From assembly GCA_030043595.1 (NCBI GenBank), contig JASHXJ010000517.1:1-15002 (forward strand): DNA of 15,002 nt, given 5' to 3'. This document shows positions 13,113-15,002 of this stretch, piece by piece (positions within the stretch are counted from its first letter, which is position 1; the number at the start of each line of letters is the position of its first letter). Source of the stretch: Trebonia sp. GTDB taxonomy: Bacteria > Actinomycetota > Actinomycetes > Streptosporangiales > Streptosporangiaceae. A program made the position numbers and the translations under genes. The notes under the pieces were generated by a model, which was not told the origin of the DNA, did not search any database, and saw only the letters and a list, made by a program, of their open reading frames with translations.

Positions 13113-13955
13113 TTGACTCTGATCCGCCGGCAGGCCGCGCCGGGCGAGCGCGGCACAGCCAAGCGCCGCCGGGCTAGCGCCGTGCGCGCGGGCGCGCTTG
13201 CCGTCATGCTGCTCGCGCTGACCGGGTGCACGAACGACACGTTCACCCGCCTCGGCTTCCCGAACCCCGTCACCGAGCAGGGCAAGGTGACGCTCAGCCT
13301 CTGGCAGGGGTCGTGGATCGCCGGCCTGCTCGTCGGCTGCGTGGTGTGGGGGCTGATCCTCTGGGCGGTGATCTTCCACCGCAAGCGCGGCGACAAGCTT
13401 CCGCCGCAGGTCCGCTACAACATGCCGATCGAGATCCTCTACACGATCGTGCCGTTCGTCCTCATCGCGGTGCTCTTCTACTACACCGCCAAGGACGAGA
13501 ACACCATCGACTCCCTGTCGGCCAAGCCGGCCGTGACGGTGAACGTGGTGGGCTTCCAGTGGAGCTGGGAGTTCAACTACCCGCAGTACGACGTCACCAC
13601 TGACGGCTACATGTGGAACCCGGCCCTTTCGCAGAGCCAGAACCAGGAGCTGCTGCCGCTGCTCGAGATCCCTGTCGGCGAGGTCGTCCGGTTCAACCTG
13701 ACCTCGCCTGACGTTATCCACGCGTTCTGGGTTCCGGAGTTCCTCTTCAAGCGCGACGTCATCCCCGGTCACCCGAACCACTTCCAGATCACCGCCACCC
13801 AGACCGGCACCTTCACCGGCCACTGCAGCGAGCTCTGCGGCCTTTACCACAGCAGGATGCTGTTCACGCTGAAGATCGTGACAGTTCCGCAGTTCGAGGC
13901 ATGGATCGCCCACGAGAAGACGATTCAGAACACATCTTTCGGGAGCACCCAGTGA
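13113..13955 (+). CDS. ctaC: Cytochrome c oxidase subunit II (aa3 type), lipoprotein
   Basis: Subunit II takes electrons from cytochrome c (in actinomycetes from the QcrC di-heme protein) through the CuA centre and passes them to subunit I. The 280-residue protein has a lipoprotein signal peptide with lipobox LTGC (C39), transmembrane helices at about 66-88 and 107-124, the aromatic QWSWEF patch (149-154) and a complete CuA site: H203, C238, E240, C242, H246 and M249. The TTG start at 13113 is chosen because AAGGAAGGG ends nine bases upstream and it gives a normal basic n-region; an in-frame ATG at 12810 would place ~100 unrelated residues before the signal peptide, and the ATG at 13206 would cut it off. 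The TGA overlaps the GTG of ctaD by four bases. Confidence 0.94.
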   Translation: MTLIRRQAAPGERGTAKRRRASAVRAGALAVMLLALTGCTNDTFTRLGFPNPVTEQGKVTLSLWQGSWIAGLLVGCVVWGLILWAVIFHRKRGDKLPPQVRYNMPIEILYTIVPFVLIAVLFYYTAKDENTIDSLSAKPAVTVNVVGFQWSWEFNYPQYDVTTDGYMWNPALSQSQNQELLPLLEIPVGEVVRFNLTSPDVIHAFWVPEFLFKRDVIPGHPNHFQITATQTGTFTGHCSELCGLYHSRMLFTLKIVTVPQFEAWIAHEKTIQNTSFGSTQ

Positions 13956-15002
13956 CGACCCTCGACCAGCGGGCGGCGGCTCGCGCGGTAGCCCGGGCGC
14001 GGAAGACCGAGCGCAAGGGCTCGGTCCTCGCGGGCTGGCTCTCCTCCACGGACCACAAGATCATCGGGCACATGTACCTGATCACGTCGTTCATCTTCTT
14101 CCTGGCCGCGGGAGTGATGGCGCTGCTGATCCGGATCCAGCTCCTGGGCCCGACGAACACCGTGCTGTCTGACCAGCAGTACAACGAGCTGTTCACCATG
14201 CACGGCACGATCATGCTGCTGCTGTTCGCGACGCCGCTGTTCGTCGGGTTCGCGAACGAGCTCGTCCCGCTGCAGATCGGCTCGCCGGACGTGGCGTTCC
14301 CGCGGCTCAACCTGCTCAGCTACTACCTGTTCACCTTCGGCGGGCTGATCCTGCTGGCCAGCTTCCTGGCGCCCGGCGGCGCCGCCTCGTTCGGCTGGTA
14401 CGCCTACTCGCCGCTGACCAGCGCGACGTACTCGCCCGGCATCGGCGCGGACATGTGGATCATGGGGCTGGTGCTGTCCGGGTTCGGCACGATCCTCGGC
14501 GGGGTCAACTTCGTCACCACGATCTTCTGCATGCGGGCGCCGGGCATGACGATGTTCCGGATGCCGATGTTCACCTGGAACGCGCTGCTCACCTCGATGC
14601 TGATCCTGCTGGCGTTCCCGGTGCTCGCGGCCGCGCTGCTGGTGCTCGAGATCGACCGGCGGCTGGGCGCGCAGGTGTTCGCCGCCAACAGCGGCGGGGC
14701 GATCTTGTGGCAGAACCTGTTCTGGTTCTTCGGCCATCCCGAGGTCTATATCCTGGCGCTGCCGTTCTTCGGCATCGCCACGGAGATCATCCCGGTGTTC
14801 AGCCGCAAGCCGCTGTTCGGCTACAAGACGCTGATCGCCGCCACGATCGCGATCGCCGGCCTGTCGATGACCGTGTGGGCGCACCACATGTTCACCACGG
14901 GCGCGGTGCTGCTGCCGTTCTTCTCGTTCATGACGTTCCTCATCGCGGTGCCTACCGGGGTGAAGTTCTTCAACTGGGCGGGCACGATGTGGCGCGGCCA
15001 GC
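13952..15002 (+). CDS. ctaD: Cytochrome c oxidase subunit I (5' part, truncated by window edge)
   Basis: The catalytic subunit of the proton-pumping aa3 oxidase reduces O2 to water at the heme a3-CuB centre. The frame opens with GTG at 13952, overlapping the ctaC stop (GTGA), and runs without a stop to the window edge: 350 codons of an expected ~550-580. Visible hallmarks: the WLSSTDHKIIGHMYL start, low-spin heme ligand H84 in TMHGTIM, CuB ligand H262 with the D-channel Glu E264 and cross-linked Y266 in GHPEVY, CuB ligands H311-H312 in WAHHMFTTG, and K-channel T335 and K338 in PTGVKFF. These define an A-type heme-copper oxidase with both proton channels. The second low-spin ligand and heme a3 ligand lie beyond the window. 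Confidence 0.97.
   Translation, partial: MTTLDQRAAARAVARARKTERKGSVLAGWLSSTDHKIIGHMYLITSFIFFLAAGVMALLIRIQLLGPTNTVLSDQQYNELFTMHGTIMLLLFATPLFVGFANELVPLQIGSPDVAFPRLNLLSYYLFTFGGLILLASFLAPGGAASFGWYAYSPLTSATYSPGIGADMWIMGLVLSGFGTILGGVNFVTTIFCMRAPGMTMFRMPMFTWNALLTSMLILLAFPVLAAALLVLEIDRRLGAQVFAANSGGAILWQNLFWFFGHPEVYILALPFFGIATEIIPVFSRKPLFGYKTLIAATIAIAGLSMTVWAHHMFTTGAVLLPFFSFMTFLIAVPTGVKFFNWAGTMWRGQ

Noticed and set aside
13925..14887. 320-codon minus-strand open frame across ctaD
   Set aside because: Shadow of ctaD: His/Gln/Arg-rich and without motifs, while the plus strand has all heme-copper oxidase signatures.

Overview
The window is a very GC-rich (roughly 70%) chromosomal segment with strong third-position G/C bias, dense short intergenic spacers, GTG and TTG starts, and several genes whose start codon lies directly downstream of a -10-like hexamer with no Shine-Dalgarno (leaderless pattern). 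With a Psp module of PspA-PspAA-HtpX-PspAB type, a DUF3043 membrane protein, a mycobacterial-type adenosine kinase, and a ctaC-ctaD pair, this points to an actinomycete, probably a filamentous or Streptosporangiales-like one. No mobile element, phage, CRISPR array, rRNA or tRNA gene was seen; most of the window looks like vertically inherited actinobacterial core.

Layout. 1-927: 3' part of a type II citrate synthase. 938-2014 (minus): DUF3500 protein, divergent from 2086-2808 (plus), a DedA-like membrane protein; a 10-bp perfect palindrome sits between them. 2850-3470: RsbW-like single-domain ATP-binding protein, followed by an 11-bp hairpin. 3597-3803: 68-residue conserved small protein. 3843-4490 (minus): DUF3043. 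4661-7461: envelope-stress module pspA, pspAA, htpX, pspAB with overlapping or closely spaced genes. 7599-8953: erpA (Fe-S insertion) then adenosine kinase. 8954-9227: non-coding stretch with tandem repeats and an AT-richer inverted repeat. 9228-11333 (minus): secreted sedolisin (S53) protease with a His-rich tail. 11493-12500: CtaG-type oxidase assembly protein, whose stop codon directly abuts that of a convergent tusA-like gene (12501-12854, minus). 13113-13955 and 13952-15002: ctaC and the 5' part of ctaD, encoding subunits II and I of the aa3-type cytochrome c oxidase.

Functional threads. (1) Aerobic energy metabolism: citrate synthase, CtaG, CtaC, CtaD. (2) Sulfur and Fe-S trafficking close to the oxidase genes: ErpA and a TusA-like sulfurtransferase. 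(3) Envelope stress: PspA with its partners and a membrane metalloprotease. A sequence exactly matching the thiol-stress sigma factor (SigR/SigH) promoter consensus GGAAT-N18-GTT lies upstream of erpA, and a looser match upstream of htpX, suggesting that redox stress may co-regulate the two.

The best candidates for something not already described are regulatory or variant features rather than a new gene system: 21-bp-spaced direct repeats between the sedolisin and ctaG genes, the palindrome between DUF3500 and DedA, the inverted-repeat element at 9079-9152, and a CtaG homologue that seems to lack the usual paired histidines.
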